DNA from: Gemmatimonadota bacterium
GTDB taxonomy: Bacteria > Gemmatimonadota > Gemmatimonadetes > Longimicrobiales > Longimicrobiaceae
Direction of reading: 5' to 3'
Assembly: GCA_019348475.1 (NCBI GenBank)
Contig: JAHWJJ010000186.1
Coordinates: 1-8,317 of the forward strand
DNA length: 8,317 bases
Positions within the stretch are counted from its first letter, which is position 1; every line of letters begins with the position of its first letter. Under the pieces are notes generated by a model. It saw only the letters and a program-made list of their open reading frames with translations, was not told the origin of the DNA and ran no database searches. Positions 1 through 5,684 of this stretch are shown piece by piece. The translations under genes were made by a program, and so were the position numbers.

Positions 1-79
1 GCGCCTCGATGCCGGCGGCCGGCGCGGTGGCGCAGGCGGCCAGCGCCGCGAGACCGGCAGTCGTCAGAATCCGCTTCAT
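1..79 (-). CDS. Lipoprotein, N-terminal fragment (runs off the left edge)
   Basis: Only the first 26 codons are in the window. They read as a bacterial lipoprotein signal peptide: basic start (MKR), short hydrophobic stretch, then the lipobox LAAC with Cys16 as the predicted lipidation site, followed by an Ala/Pro-rich linker. Ala at +2 predicts outer-membrane rather than inner-membrane retention by the Lol rule. The ATG at 79 is preferred over the in-frame ATG at 88 because a GAGGA ribosome binding site lies about 5 bases upstream of 79. A candidate sigma-70 promoter (146-175) and an octamer tandem repeat (203-250) lie upstream. The function of the mature protein cannot be judged because it lies outside the window. 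Confidence 0.7.
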   Translation of the reverse strand, partial: MKRILTTAGLAALAACATAPAAGIEA

Positions 80-145
80 CGTCCTCATCCATGGGTGCGG
101 GTCGGCGCCGGCCGCTGCCGTGCTGGCGCGGTCCCGGCCTGCGGG

Positions 146-175
146 AGGATACGCGTCCCTTCAGCGCCGGGGCAA
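146..175 (-). promoter_or_regulatory. Candidate sigma-70 promoter for the left-edge lipoprotein
   Basis: On the minus strand, TTGCCC (170-175) is followed after 18 bases by TATCCT (146-151). This would start transcription near 139 and give a leader of about 60 bases before the ATG at 79. The match is reasonable but imperfect, and in such GC-rich DNA some matches arise by chance. The octamer repeat begins about 28 bp upstream of the -35 box, where activators or RNA polymerase alpha subunits bind. Confidence 0.4.
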
Positions 176-202
176 GTCGGGCGCCACGCCTTCCCGCCCA
201 CG

Positions 203-250
203 CGCACTTTCGCACTTTCGCACTTTCGCACTTTCGCACTTTCGCACTTT
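203..250. repeat. Tandem octamer repeat, six perfect copies
   Basis: Six exact head-to-tail copies of CGCACTTT (AAAGTGCG on the minus strand) fill these 48 bases, and the next three bases (cgc) begin a seventh. The array lies between the terminator of the CBS-domain gene and the promoter region of the lipoprotein gene. Each unit contains an A/T triplet, unlike the very GC-rich surroundings. The unit length of 8 is not a multiple of three, which fits a noncoding array. Copy number could change by replication slippage. I do not know its function. Confidence 0.9.
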
Positions 251-261
251 CGCCCACGAAC

Positions 262-293
262 GAAGGAAGGCCCGGTCGCCCGGGCCCCCCTTC
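262..293 (-). terminator. Intrinsic terminator of the CBS-domain gene
   Basis: A 14-bp stem (262-275 paired with 280-293, two G-U pairs on the minus-strand RNA) closes a GCGA tetraloop about 25 bases after the stop codon. The core is GGCCCGG/CCGGGCC. On the minus strand it is followed by a T-containing stretch (cgttcg) rather than a pure T run, so termination may be only partly factor-independent. Confidence 0.65.
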
Positions 294-317
294 GCGCTGC
301 CGATCCGGCGAGAACGC

Positions 318-1508
318 TCAGAGGTTCTCGTTCCCAGGATCGTTGCTCGACCCGCCGCCGGACGCGTTCATCCCGCCGGCGTTCCCGCCGCCGTACGAGT
401 CGCGGTTGCCGCCGCCCAGGTTGCTGACGGCGTTGCGCACGGCGCCCATCAGGCCCCCGCCGCCTCCGCCGCCGCGGCTCTGGCTGGAGCGCCCGCCCCA
501 GCGGCCGGCGCGCGGGTGGCCGGGCTCGGAGATGGTTTCCACCGTGTCGGCAAAGCGGCGCTGGCCCTGCGCGCTGTCGATCTCCATCGCCATGTCGGCC
601 TGGGCGATGATGCCCACCAGGCGGCCTTCGCGGTCGGTAATGGGGACGCGGCGCACCTGCTCGCGCTCCATCACCCCCAGCACGTCGCGCAGCGAGTCGT
701 TCTTGTTGCAGGTCTCCACCTGCGTGGTCATCACCTCCATCACCCGGGTGCCGTTGGCGTCCTTGCCCTCGGCCACGGCGCGGATGGCGATGTCGCGGTC
801 GGTGAGCACGCCCCGCAGGCGCCTGGTGCTCTCGTTCTCCACCACGGGGATGATGCCCACGTCCAGGTCGCGCATCTTGCGCGCGGCCTCGGCCAGCGAG
901 GTGTCGGGGGTCACGCACTCCGGGTTGTCGGTCATCACGTCGGCCGCGCGCAGCCGGCGCGTCTCGTCGTTGCCGCCGCCAAAGGTGGAGCCGCCGAACC
1001 CGGTTCCGCCGTACGAGGAGCCGCCCATGTCGCTGCCCCCGCCGCCGTACCCGTAGTTCTGGCCCCCGCCGGTGTAGCCGGCACCGCCGTAGCCGCCGCC
1101 CGCGCCGTATCCACCGCCAAATCCTCCGCCGTATCCGCCACCGCCGTATCCGCCGCGCTGGCCCTCACGCCCGCCGCCCCAGTCGCTCTGCCCGCCGCCG
1201 TAGCCGCCGTAGTCCTGGCCGCCGCCGCCGTACCCGCCGCGGTTCAACCCGCCTCCGGAGGTGCCGCCGCCGCCGTAGCCGTATCCGCCGTAGCCGCCGG
1301 CGTTGAAGTCGTTGTCATAGGCTCCGCCGCCGCTGCCGAAGCCGGTGTAGCCCCCGCGGGACTGGCTGCCGCCGCCGTAGTTGGCGTCGGAGCCCATGCC
1401 GCCGTACTCGCCGCCGCGAGAGGAGCCCCCCGATCCGTATCCGCCGCCGCCGGCGTAGCCGCCGCCGCTCCAGCGATCCGGGCCGTAGTCGCGTCCGTAG
1501 CGTGCCAT
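318..1508 (-). CDS. CBS-pair domain protein with long Gly/Tyr-rich N-terminal tail
   Basis: The product is 396 residues. Residues 1-180 are low complexity, dominated by GGYGG, GGGY and GGS motifs with scattered Asn, Gln, Asp and Arg. Residues about 187-245 and 255-312 form a CBS pair: the first has the classic GVLTDRD nucleotide-phosphate motif (residues 233-239) and starts with ADVMT, while the second has MEVMT at its start but a degenerate GIIAQAD in the same place. A second Gly/Ser/Asn-rich tail follows from about 335 to the end. CBS pairs usually bind AMP, ATP, SAM or similar ligands and act as regulatory sensors. No enzyme or transporter domain accompanies this one, and no signal peptide or membrane span is visible, so it is probably cytoplasmic. 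The start MARYGRDYG is chosen because GGGAGGAAA lies just upstream of the ATG at 1508; the open frame extends further but only as noncoding read-through across the SURF1 region. The domain call is firm; the biological role is unknown. Confidence 0.9.
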   Translation of the reverse strand: MARYGRDYGPDRWSGGGYAGGGGYGSGGSSRGGEYGGMGSDANYGGGSQSRGGYTGFGSGGGAYDNDFNAGGYGGYGYGGGGTSGGGLNRGGYGGGGQDYGGYGGGQSDWGGGREGQRGGYGGGGYGGGFGGGYGAGGGYGGAGYTGGGQNYGYGGGGSDMGGSSYGGTGFGGSTFGGGNDETRRLRAADVMTDNPECVTPDTSLAEAARKMRDLDVGIIPVVENESTRRLRGVLTDRDIAIRAVAEGKDANGTRVMEVMTTQVETCNKNDSLRDVLGVMEREQVRRVPITDREGRLVGIIAQADMAMEIDSAQGQRRFADTVETISEPGHPRAGRWGGRSSQSRGGGGGGGLMGAVRNAVSNLGGGNRDSYGGGNAGGMNASGGGSSNDPGNENL

Positions 1509-1551
1509 CTGATTTTCCTCCCGTTCGAGTGAACTTCTCCCGCCCAAACCC

Positions 1552-1569
1552 GGCCCCGTTACCGGGGCC
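1552..1569 (-). terminator. Possible terminator or 5' leader hairpin between SURF1 and the CBS gene
   Basis: GGCCCCG (1552-1558) and CGGGGCC (1563-1569) form a perfect 7-bp stem around a 4-base loop (GTAA in the minus-strand RNA), 58 bases after the SURF1 stop and 43 bases before the CBS start. On the minus strand it is followed by gggtttggg, a weak T tract. It could end SURF1 transcription or be a structured leader of the CBS mRNA; the sequence does not decide. Confidence 0.4.
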
Positions 1570-1627
1570 AAGGGAGGAACCGCGTGTGCAAGATGGATAC
1601 CCTGCCGCAGGGCACAAACTCCTGTCG

Positions 1628-2362
1628 TCAGGCCGTTTGGCGCCCACGCAGCACCAGCACGGCCAGCCCCACGATGCCGATGGCGGCAAAGCTGAACCAC
1701 TGCACGGCGTAGCTCAGGTGGTTGCCCTCCGACAGCGCCGGCAGCGGCTCCGGCACGGGCGGCGATCCCGCGTCGCGCCCCTCCGCCGGAAGCTGCTGCA
1801 GGACCAGCGGGATCAGGGGCCCCGGCGCGCGCTCCCGCGCCGCGGCCAGGTCCACGCGCCGCCAGCTGGTGTCGGCCGCCGAGCGTCCGCGGATCGGCAG
1901 CCCGCGGTCGGCCTGCGAGGTGATCGGCAGCAGCGCGCCGGAAACGCGCACGGGGCCGGCGGTCCGCAGCGGGCGCGGATCCGCGGTGGTGCCGTCCGGC
2001 GAGGGCACCCAGCCGCGGTTCACCATCACCACGCGGCCGTCCGGCAGCACCAGCGGCGACAGCAGGTGCACCCCCGGCCGCCCCTCGCGCGAGCGGCCGC
2101 GCACCACCATGTCGCCGGCGTGGTGGTAGCGCCCCGCCGCCTCCGCGCGCCGCCACGTAAAGGATTGCGGACGCTGCGCGAGCCCCGGGGGCGCGGCGGA
2201 GTCCAGGCGCAGCGGCGGCTGGGCGGTGGCGGCGCGGATCGCCTGGTTGCGGGCGCGGCGCTGCTCCAGCCGGTCCAGCTGCCACAGCCCCAGGCGCACG
2301 CACAGCGCGCACATGGCCAGGATGAAGATCGCGGCCAGCGCGCCGCGAACGCTCAGCTTCAC
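1628..2362 (-). CDS. SURF1 family cytochrome c oxidase assembly protein
   Basis: SURF1/Shy1 proteins help insert haem a into subunit I of aa3-type cytochrome c oxidase at the inner membrane. From the chosen GTG start the product is 244 residues, normal for bacterial members. The family layout is complete: an N-terminal transmembrane helix (about 7-25) running into the hallmark LGLWQLDR (24-31), a central domain with GVHLLSPLVL (97-106) and VNRGWVP (114-120), and a C-terminal helix opened by NHLSYAVQWF (214-223). The reading frame stays open to 2584, but the only upstream ATG would add about 74 charged, non-conserved residues. The GTG at 2362 places the first helix right at the N terminus, as in the family, although only a weak GGAA is present upstream. 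No oxidase structural genes are adjacent, and the spacing to the CBS gene (119 bp) does not suggest tight co-translation. A CT-rich leader (2380-2391) precedes the start. Confidence 0.88.
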   Translation of the reverse strand: MKLSVRGALAAIFILAMCALCVRLGLWQLDRLEQRRARNQAIRAATAQPPLRLDSAAPPGLAQRPQSFTWRRAEAAGRYHHAGDMVVRGRSREGRPGVHLLSPLVLPDGRVVMVNRGWVPSPDGTTADPRPLRTAGPVRVSGALLPITSQADRGLPIRGRSAADTSWRRVDLAAARERAPGPLIPLVLQQLPAEGRDAGSPPVPEPLPALSEGNHLSYAVQWFSFAAIGIVGLAVLVLRGRQTA

Positions 2363-2710
2363 GGGGTTCCGTGTATCGTCGAGAGAGAGAGAACGGCCTG
2401 CCAGGAAGTTACGGCGTCGGAACGAGGAGGAAAACAGGGCGAAGGGGGTTCCGTCGATGAGGATCGGACACCGGTCAAGAGCAAACACCGTTTTCCCTTG
2501 ATCCCGAGGGTCCAGCCGGGGGCGGCCTTTTACAGATCGCAATCGGGTGGATGATGTGCTCCGGCGGGGCCCCCGCCGCGACACCTCGATCCCCTCCCCT
2601 CAAAAAACGCGGATCCCGTCCCCTCGCCGGCAGCATCCTTTCTTCCAGGGAACGCGTGCATCCTGCCGGTCCCATCCGGTCCGCGTCCGGCCGTCGCACC
2701 CGCATCCATC
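2363..2710. other. Gene-free stretch upstream of SURF1
   Basis: I find no intact gene here. Open frames on both strands have no recognisable motif and no convincing start. The part nearest SURF1 contains a (GA)n dinucleotide run at about 2380-2391. TTGACC appears on the minus strand around 2470-2480, but no good -10 follows at the right distance, so I do not call a promoter. The left part is the SURF1 leader; the right part is probably eroded sequence of the DUF3179 relic. Confidence 0.5.
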
Positions 2711-2890
2711 CAGCTCCCCCGTGGCCTGCTGCCACCAGGTCTCCGTCTGGCGGTCGTACATCACCAGGTCGAAATAGCGCAGCCGGCCGGTCACCCCGAA
2801 GGCACTGCCCGCCTTGCCGCGACGGGTTCGTATTGCGGCCGATCGGGCACCACGGGTTCTCCGGCGCGGATTCCAGAACGATCCTCCGCA
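2711..2890 (-). pseudogene. DUF3179 gene remnant, frameshifted and truncated
   Basis: On the minus strand the segment 2711-2809 encodes AFGVTGRL and then FDLVMYDRQTETWWQQ (2726-2773) followed by ATGEL, closely matching the conserved core of DUF3179 proteins (the FGVTG/FGVSG and DLVMYDRQT..WWQQ signature). Codons in this segment end mostly in G or C like a real gene. Just upstream, other frames carry what look like the preceding family motifs: GEPVV (2848-2862) and WCPIG (2838-2852, cf. YCPLC), each in a different frame. Intact DUF3179 proteins are normally about 300 residues or more. Here no single frame has a proper start, the Cys-containing motif is broken, and everything after GEL degenerates. 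The best reading is a decaying gene whose ends are gone. The identification rests on motif memory, not on an alignment. Confidence 0.6.
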
Positions 2891-2940
2891 ATCCAGTATG
2901 ACGATACGTACGCTCGCCTCCACCCGATCGACGTAGAGCC

Positions 2941-2977
2941 AAAAACGAGGCGCCGGCCTCGATCAGGCCGGCGCCTC
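2941..2977 (-). terminator. Strong intrinsic terminator of the ferritin-like/DUF3618 operon
   Basis: A perfect 13-bp stem (GAGGCGCCGGCCT at 2947-2959 with its complement at 2965-2977) closes a 5-base loop. On the minus strand it is followed directly by CGTTTTT (2941-2945 give five T residues). It begins 23 bases after the stop codon of the DUF3618 gene, which is textbook placement for rho-independent termination. Confidence 0.9.
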
Positions 2978-3000
2978 CGCTCCGCGTCCGCCGCCCCCGG

Positions 3001-3780
3001 TCAGACCGGCGCGGGGAGCGGGTCCCGCCCGTAGCCGTATTCGCCGCCCTCGTCCTCGCGCGGGGGATACGAATCGGCCTCGTGCAGCGGCATGCCGTCG
3101 TACTCGCCGCGCGGGCGGCCGTAGTCGCCTGCGCCCGCGTGCATGTTCAGGCCCGCCTCGTCGCCTGCGTACACGTCGTCGTACGCCAGGCTCTCGTCGC
3201 GGCGCCCGCGGCGAAACAGCCCCCGGCGGCGCGGACGGCCCTCGCGGGCGGCCAGCAGCTCCGCCTCCTGGCGGTTGGCCAGGTCCATCAGCCGCCGGGC
3301 GCGGCGCTCCCAGGTGCGGGCGCGCTCTTCCCAGTGGTTGCCGTACGCGCGCTCGCGGTCAAAATCCACCGCGTAGCGCCGCACCGCGGGCGTGGCCTCG
3401 TCGTCGTCGTCGTCCCCGCCCGTCAGGTACCCCAGGATGAGCCCCGCCAGGAAGACGCCGCCGATGATCGGGTACGGGTTCTCGCGCGCCTTGCGGCGCA
3501 CGGGCGCCATCACGTCCAGCTTCTCCTCCACCTGCTCCTTCTTGCGCAGCAGGCTGTCTTCGATCTGCCCGATGGTGTCGGACATGCGGGCGCGCGTCTG
3601 CTCGATCTGCAGGCGGGCCAGCTCGGGGTCGTCCACCTGCGCGATGGTGCCGGGCGCCGCGGCGTGCGTCGTCTCCGGGAGCAGGTGGTCGGTCTCGGTC
3701 ACGCGCGGCGCCGGCGCTTCCGGGAGTGGCGTGAGCCCGGGGACGGTGTCGTCGCGGTCGGTGATGTTCAGGTCTGCCAT
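3001..3780 (-). CDS. DUF3618 domain membrane protein
   Basis: The product is 259 residues. Residues 51-90 match DUF3618 (DPELARLQIEQTRARMSDTI, then QIEDSL), a helical segment typically found in front of a membrane anchor in envelope proteins of unknown role. A charged amphipathic helix follows, then one transmembrane segment with small residues (about 103-122, PYPIIGGVF...LILGYLTGG). It is followed by five Asp in a row (123-127), encoded by a GAC microsatellite, a coiled-coil-like Arg/Glu segment (about 140-180), a very basic patch (182-194) and an acidic Gly/Tyr-rich tail. This C-terminal extension of about 130 residues is longer than I expect for the family. The ATG at 3780 has CGGAGGA just upstream. 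The start lies only 10 bases after the ferritin-like gene's stop, so the two are almost certainly one transcript, ended by the hairpin at 2941-2977. The function is unknown; an envelope-stress or scaffold role is inference. Confidence 0.85.
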   Translation of the reverse strand: MADLNITDRDDTVPGLTPLPEAPAPRVTETDHLLPETTHAAAPGTIAQVDDPELARLQIEQTRARMSDTIGQIEDSLLRKKEQVEEKLDVMAPVRRKARENPYPIIGGVFLAGLILGYLTGGDDDDDEATPAVRRYAVDFDRERAYGNHWEERARTWERRARRLMDLANRQEAELLAAREGRPRRRGLFRRGRRDESLAYDDVYAGDEAGLNMHAGAGDYGRPRGEYDGMPLHEADSYPPREDEGGEYGYGRDPLPAPV

Positions 3781-3790
3781 GGGTCCTCCG

Positions 3791-4645
3791 TTAGCGAAGC
3801 AGCCGGCCGATGACGAAACCGGCGATGCCGGCGATCAGCAGCGTCTGCAGCGGCTGCTGGTTGAACCGCTGCTCGAATCCGTCGCCGGCGTTGGCCGCCA
3901 GCACCTGGGCGCGCGTGCGAAGGTCCGCCGTGCGCGACGCGCCCGCGGGGTAGCCGTCGTAGCCCTCCTCGCCGTAGGCCGCGCCCCCCGCGGGCCCGGG
4001 ATCGGTGAGGTCGGCGATGCGGTTGCGCACCGCGTCCACCCCCCCGGCCACGCGGTCGCGCACCTGCCCGGCCGCGTCCGCCACCCGCTCGCGCGCGGCG
4101 TCCAGCTTGTGCCCGGCCGCGGTGGCGCGCTCGCGCACCTTGTCGACGGGGTCCAGCAGGACGTTCTCGTCCTTGCCCAGTACGTCGCTCACCCAGCGGT
4201 AGTGGCGCTCCTCGTCCAGCGCGCAGCCGTCGATGATGCGCTTGATGTGCGTGGGCCAGTGGTTGGCCTTGCTGGCGTACGAGTCGTACTTGCTGCGCAC
4301 CTGCAGCTCGTTGGTGCGAAACGCCATCAGCACGCCCTTGTCGCCGGCCAGGCCGCCCAGGCTCTGCAGCGCCAGCTTGAAGGGGCCGGTGGCGTGCGGG
4401 TGGTTCTTGGGGGTGCCCCCCAGCTCGGCGATCAGCTCGTTGAGCTCGCGGATGTGCCGCTCGTGGTCGCGCCGGAACCCCGCGATCTGGTCGGCGTGGT
4501 CGCGGTCGTGCAGCTTTTCCATCGCGATCTGGTACGCGCCGATGGCGTCGTGGTCGAGCTGGAGCAGGTCGTTGAGACCTTCCAGGATCTCGGCCGTGGC
4601 CGGCGGCGCGTGCCCCGCGTCGAGGCGCGTCGTGTCGGTGTCCAC
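3791..4645 (-). CDS. Membrane-anchored ferritin-like protein (DUF2383/PA2169-type)
   Basis: The product is 284 residues. Residues 18-155 form a four-helix ferritin-like region: helix A EGLNDLLQLDHDAIGAYQIA, helix B with DHERHIREL, helix C around FRTNELQV and helix D with DEERHYRWV. Possible metal ligands are E43, H61/E62/H64, E113 and the E145xxH148 pair; whether a di-iron centre really forms cannot be told from sequence. Residues 168-211 are four 11-residue amphipathic units. After a Gly-rich linker comes a C-terminal glycine-rich transmembrane segment (about 265-282, LLIAGIAGFVIG) ending RLLR, so the protein is tail-anchored. The start is GTG at 4645, with AAGGAGG ideally placed 8 bases upstream. 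It is the first gene of a two-gene operon with the DUF3618 protein. No convincing promoter was identified upstream. Ferritin-like folds include iron-storage and stress proteins, but members of this group have no firm function known to me. Confidence 0.82.
   Translation of the reverse strand: MDTDTTRLDAGHAPPATAEILEGLNDLLQLDHDAIGAYQIAMEKLHDRDHADQIAGFRRDHERHIRELNELIAELGGTPKNHPHATGPFKLALQSLGGLAGDKGVLMAFRTNELQVRSKYDSYASKANHWPTHIKRIIDGCALDEERHYRWVSDVLGKDENVLLDPVDKVRERATAAGHKLDAARERVADAAGQVRDRVAGGVDAVRNRIADLTDPGPAGGAAYGEEGYDGYPAGASRTADLRTRAQVLAANAGDGFEQRFNQQPLQTLLIAGIAGFVIGRLLR
4013..4144 (-). repeat. Four 11-residue amphipathic repeats inside the ferritin-like protein
   Basis: Residues 168-211 split into four units without gaps: DKVRERATAAG, HKLDAARERVA, DAAGQVRDRVA and GGVDAVRNRIA. 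The last three share the pattern hydrophobic-D/G-x-A/V-R-E/D/N-R-V/I-A at fixed positions. Eleven-residue periodicity of this kind is known from LEA group 3 proteins and apolipoprotein-like lipid-binding helices. The underlying DNA is an imperfect 33-bp repeat. Confidence 0.75.
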
Positions 4646-5019
4646 CGCTCCCTCCTTGGCGTGTCAGTGCTCCCGTTGCCTGCCCGGTTCCCAGGTGCCT
4701 CCGGGGGAGGGGCGGGCATGCACACACCGTTCCAGCGCCGACGCCGCGGAATCCCGGGACTTTTTCGGACGGAGCCAGCGTGGCGCAAACGCTTCGTTGA
4801 ATGCGGATGCCGGCGCGCCTCCTCGTGGTGCGCGGGCGGGCCTCAAGGGTTTCCGGGTCTTTCCTCCAGAAGCTTCAGCTCCAGGGGCAAGCTCCAGGGG
4901 ACAGCCGCCCCGGAGGGCTCCTGCATCCGGCCCTGTCCTTGCACCTGCGTGAGAACCGCGCGCGGATCATTGCGCGCGCCCGTAGGGTACGACGTCGCAA
5001 CCACTTGCAGGAGCAGTAG
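4646..5019. other. Divergent intergenic region between the ferritin-like operon and the LEA-2 gene
   Basis: This 374-bp stretch must hold promoters for both directions, but I cannot pick a convincing pair of boxes. For the plus-strand gene, TTGCAC near 4937 has only a poor GCGGAT partner 17 bases on. The region contains a direct repeat of 11 bases, AGCTCCAGGGG at 4877-4887 and 4890-4900. The open frames crossing the region are Arg-rich shadows without start signals. Confidence 0.6.
4877..4900. repeat. Short direct repeat, 11 bp twice, 13-bp period
   Basis: AGCTCCAGGGG occurs at 4877-4887 and again at 4890-4900 with two bases between. It sits in the divergent intergenic region about 120 bp before the LEA-2 start. 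It could be a tandem binding site or a simple slippage duplication; nothing in the sequence decides. Confidence 0.6.
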
Positions 5020-5535
5020 ATGATGAAAACCGCACTGAGGACGGCCTTTGTGCCGCTGATGGCGATTTCCCTTTCCGGATGCGCCGGGATGGGGCTGCAG
5101 CAGGTGCTGCAGGCACCCACGTTCCAGGTGGACGGCAGCCAGCAGGCGCAGCTTCGCCTGCTGGCACCCAGCTTCGACCGGCCGGCGGGCGGTGCGGCGG
5201 TCCGGCTGTACGCGCGCGTGGGCAACCCCAACCCGGTGGGGCTTACCCTCACCCGGCTGGTAGGGCAGCTGCAGCTGCAGGGGAACAACGCCGCGCGTGT
5301 GGACTTTCCGCTCGGCGTCGCGCTGCAGGCCGGAGGCGAGACGATGGTGCCCATCGACATCGCCATCGACTTCAACGACCTCCCGGGGCTGGCGAACGTC
5401 GCCCGTAACGCGCTTACCGGCCAGCCCATAAACTACTCGCTGAACGGCACCGTGGGCGTGGACGCCGGCTTGCTCGGCCAGCCCAGCTTCGGGCCGATGA
5501 CGCTGCTGACCGGGGAGCTGCGCGCGACGCGCTGA
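5020..5535 (+). CDS. LEA type 2 (WHy domain) family lipoprotein
   Basis: The product is 171 residues. The N terminus is a lipoprotein signal peptide with lipobox LSGC and lipidated Cys21; Ala at +2 predicts outer-membrane sorting. Residues about 57-155 resemble the LEA14/WHy fold: a beta-rich domain with the hallmark NPNPVGLTL (about 69-77), then a strand-rich segment (RVDFPLGVAL), a positively placed V/I-rich pair (VPIDIAIDF) and a closing strand (INYSLNGTVGVDAG). WHy domains are found in desiccation-associated plant proteins and in bacterial proteins of envelope or stress function. The ATG at 5020 is chosen over 5023 because AGGAG lies 6 bases upstream. It is the only plus-strand gene in the window, divergent from the ferritin-like operon. 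No clear terminator follows immediately; an inverted repeat lies 87 bases downstream. Confidence 0.85.
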   Translation: MMKTALRTAFVPLMAISLSGCAGMGLQQVLQAPTFQVDGSQQAQLRLLAPSFDRPAGGAAVRLYARVGNPNPVGLTLTRLVGQLQLQGNNAARVDFPLGVALQAGGETMVPIDIAIDFNDLPGLANVARNALTGQPINYSLNGTVGVDAGLLGQPSFGPMTLLTGELRATR

Positions 5536-5621
5536 CGGATAGGGAAGAGGGAACAGCGAATAGCGGAGATCCAGGCAGCCGCGGTGCGGCGGTCGGAGCG
5601 GTCCACCTGCAGAGTGCGGGC

Positions 5622-5652
5622 GGACCGTTCCTGCATTCGGACGGAACGGTCC
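5622..5652. repeat. Perfect 10-bp inverted repeat downstream of the LEA-2 gene
   Basis: GGACCGTTCC (5622-5631) and GGAACGGTCC (5643-5652) are exact reverse complements separated by 11 bases. The structure begins 87 bases after the LEA-2 stop codon. There is no T tract on either side, so it is a poor intrinsic terminator; it could instead be a protein-binding palindrome or an mRNA 3' stabilising hairpin. Confidence 0.7.
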
Positions 5653-5684
5653 TGCGCGGTGCGGGAGACGTTCTACGCTTACGC

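Noticed and set aside
203..250. CRISPR-like array
   Set aside because: The repeats are only 8 bp and directly adjacent with no unique spacers, so this is a simple tandem repeat.
9..1532. A 507-residue plus-strand open frame
   Set aside because: It is the antisense shadow of the Gly/Tyr-rich CBS gene. Codons rich in G and C leave the opposite strand open; the translation is Ala/Val/His-rich low complexity with no motif or ribosome binding site.
318..2312. One 664-residue minus-strand protein covering the CBS gene and the SURF1 region
   Set aside because: Its first 268 residues run out of frame through SURF1 and the intergenic hairpin. A strong Shine-Dalgarno before the ATG at 1508 marks the true start.
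1628..2584. SURF1 starting at the far upstream ATG (318 residues)
   Set aside because: The extra 74 residues are charged and unlike the family. The GTG at 2362 puts the first membrane helix at the N terminus as expected.
2475..2942. Intact 155-residue gene upstream of SURF1
   Set aside because: The frame overlaps the DUF3179 relic in the wrong frame for most of its length, has no ribosome binding site and shows no coherent protein features.
4937..4965. Promoter for the LEA-2 gene at TTGCAC-N17-GCGGAT
   Set aside because: The -10 box matches the consensus poorly; in this sequence such pairs are expected by chance.
3392..5023. A 543-residue plus-strand open frame across the operon
   Set aside because: It is antisense to the DUF3618 and ferritin-like genes, with Ser runs mirroring the Asp microsatellite, and no family motifs.
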